Source of the DNA: Flavobacteriaceae bacterium
GTDB lineage: Bacteria; Bacteroidota; Bacteroidia; Flavobacteriales; Flavobacteriaceae
Assembly (NCBI GenBank): GCA_024638225.1
Contig: JAHEKR010000005.1
Coordinates: 1-40,252, forward strand
DNA: 40,252 nt
Direction of reading: 5' to 3'
Positions within the stretch are counted from its first letter, which is position 1; each line of letters begins with the position of its first letter. Of the stretch, positions 40,236-40,252 are shown piece by piece. The translations under genes and the position numbers were made by a program. A model generated the notes under the pieces. The model did no database searches and had not been told where the DNA came from. It saw only the letters and a program-made list of their open reading frames with translations.

Positions 40236-40252
40236 ATGAAAAATATTATTTC
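40236..40252 (+). CDS. Possible start of a further plus-strand gene (partial)
   Basis: An ATG followed by AAA AAT ATT ATT reads MKNII, the usual opening of an exported protein in this group, and the window ends after 17 nt. It is divergent from the OmpA-like gene. Too little is visible to say more. Confidence 0.3.

Overview
The window comes from a member of the Bacteroidota, most likely class Flavobacteriia. The putative porin, LUD protein, DUF1573 protein, 'membrane or secreted' small protein, SIMPL protein and OmpA-like repeat protein are of types common there. Upstream of most operons sits the Bacteroidota promoter -7 element TAnnTTTG, in the best cases 19 nt after a TTG or TTC -33 element. 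Shine-Dalgarno sequences are weak or absent. Genes are packed tightly: consecutive genes touch or overlap, and convergent genes end within -4 to +7 nt of each other. I see no insertion sequence, prophage, CRISPR array or plasmid function; this is chromosomal core territory.

Layout. 1-521 (-): 3' part missing birA. 590-5041 (+): rsfS, ftsH, a LUD-domain gene, cdsA, psd. 5043-7655 (-): valS. 7763-13345 (+): DUF1573 protein, class I aminotransferase, murB, a small 4-Cys membrane protein, an ECF sigma factor, an Nramp-like transporter, lipA. 13342-14352 (-): lpxK. 14388-16264 (+): Nif3-like protein and a coiled-coil 'zinc ribbon' protein with no cysteines. 16375-18350 (+): an L-lysine 6-dehydrogenase-like enzyme and a DUF1338 (HglS-type 2-oxoadipate) enzyme behind a 12-bp perfect inverted repeat. 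24487-18353 (-): nhaD, folC, tRNA-Val, acetoacetyl-CoA synthetase, D-2-hydroxyglutarate-dehydrogenase-like flavoprotein. 24847-30812 (+): gltB, gltD. 32772-30820 (-): outer-membrane porin. 33049-36845 (+): SIMPL protein, rnhB, a large lipoprotein. 37703-36842 (-): an overlooked 55-aa YqaE/Pmp3 gene and lipB. 37779-39473 (+): lysS. 40213-39470 (-): an OmpA-like gene whose 5' end looks broken. A new + strand gene may begin at 40236.

How the genes work together. Most are housekeeping: envelope lipids (cdsA, psd, lpxK), peptidoglycan (murB), lipoate (lipA, lipB), tRNA charging (valS, lysS), membrane proteolysis (ftsH), folate (folC) and nitrogen assimilation (gltBD). The least ordinary part is 16.3-21.6 kb. 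Four converging genes read as parts of one catabolic route: lysine to allysine (Lys 6-DH), then 2-oxoadipate to D-2-hydroxyglutarate (DUF1338/HglS), then D-2-hydroxyglutarate to 2-oxoglutarate (FAD enzyme), with acetoacetyl-CoA synthetase alongside. The intermediate steps (aldehyde dehydrogenase, aminotransferase) are not recognisable here. Other points of interest are an Nramp homologue without the metal-binding DPGN motif next to a sigma factor, and a 17-bp repeat of the tRNA-Val 3' end that looks like an integration or duplication scar.
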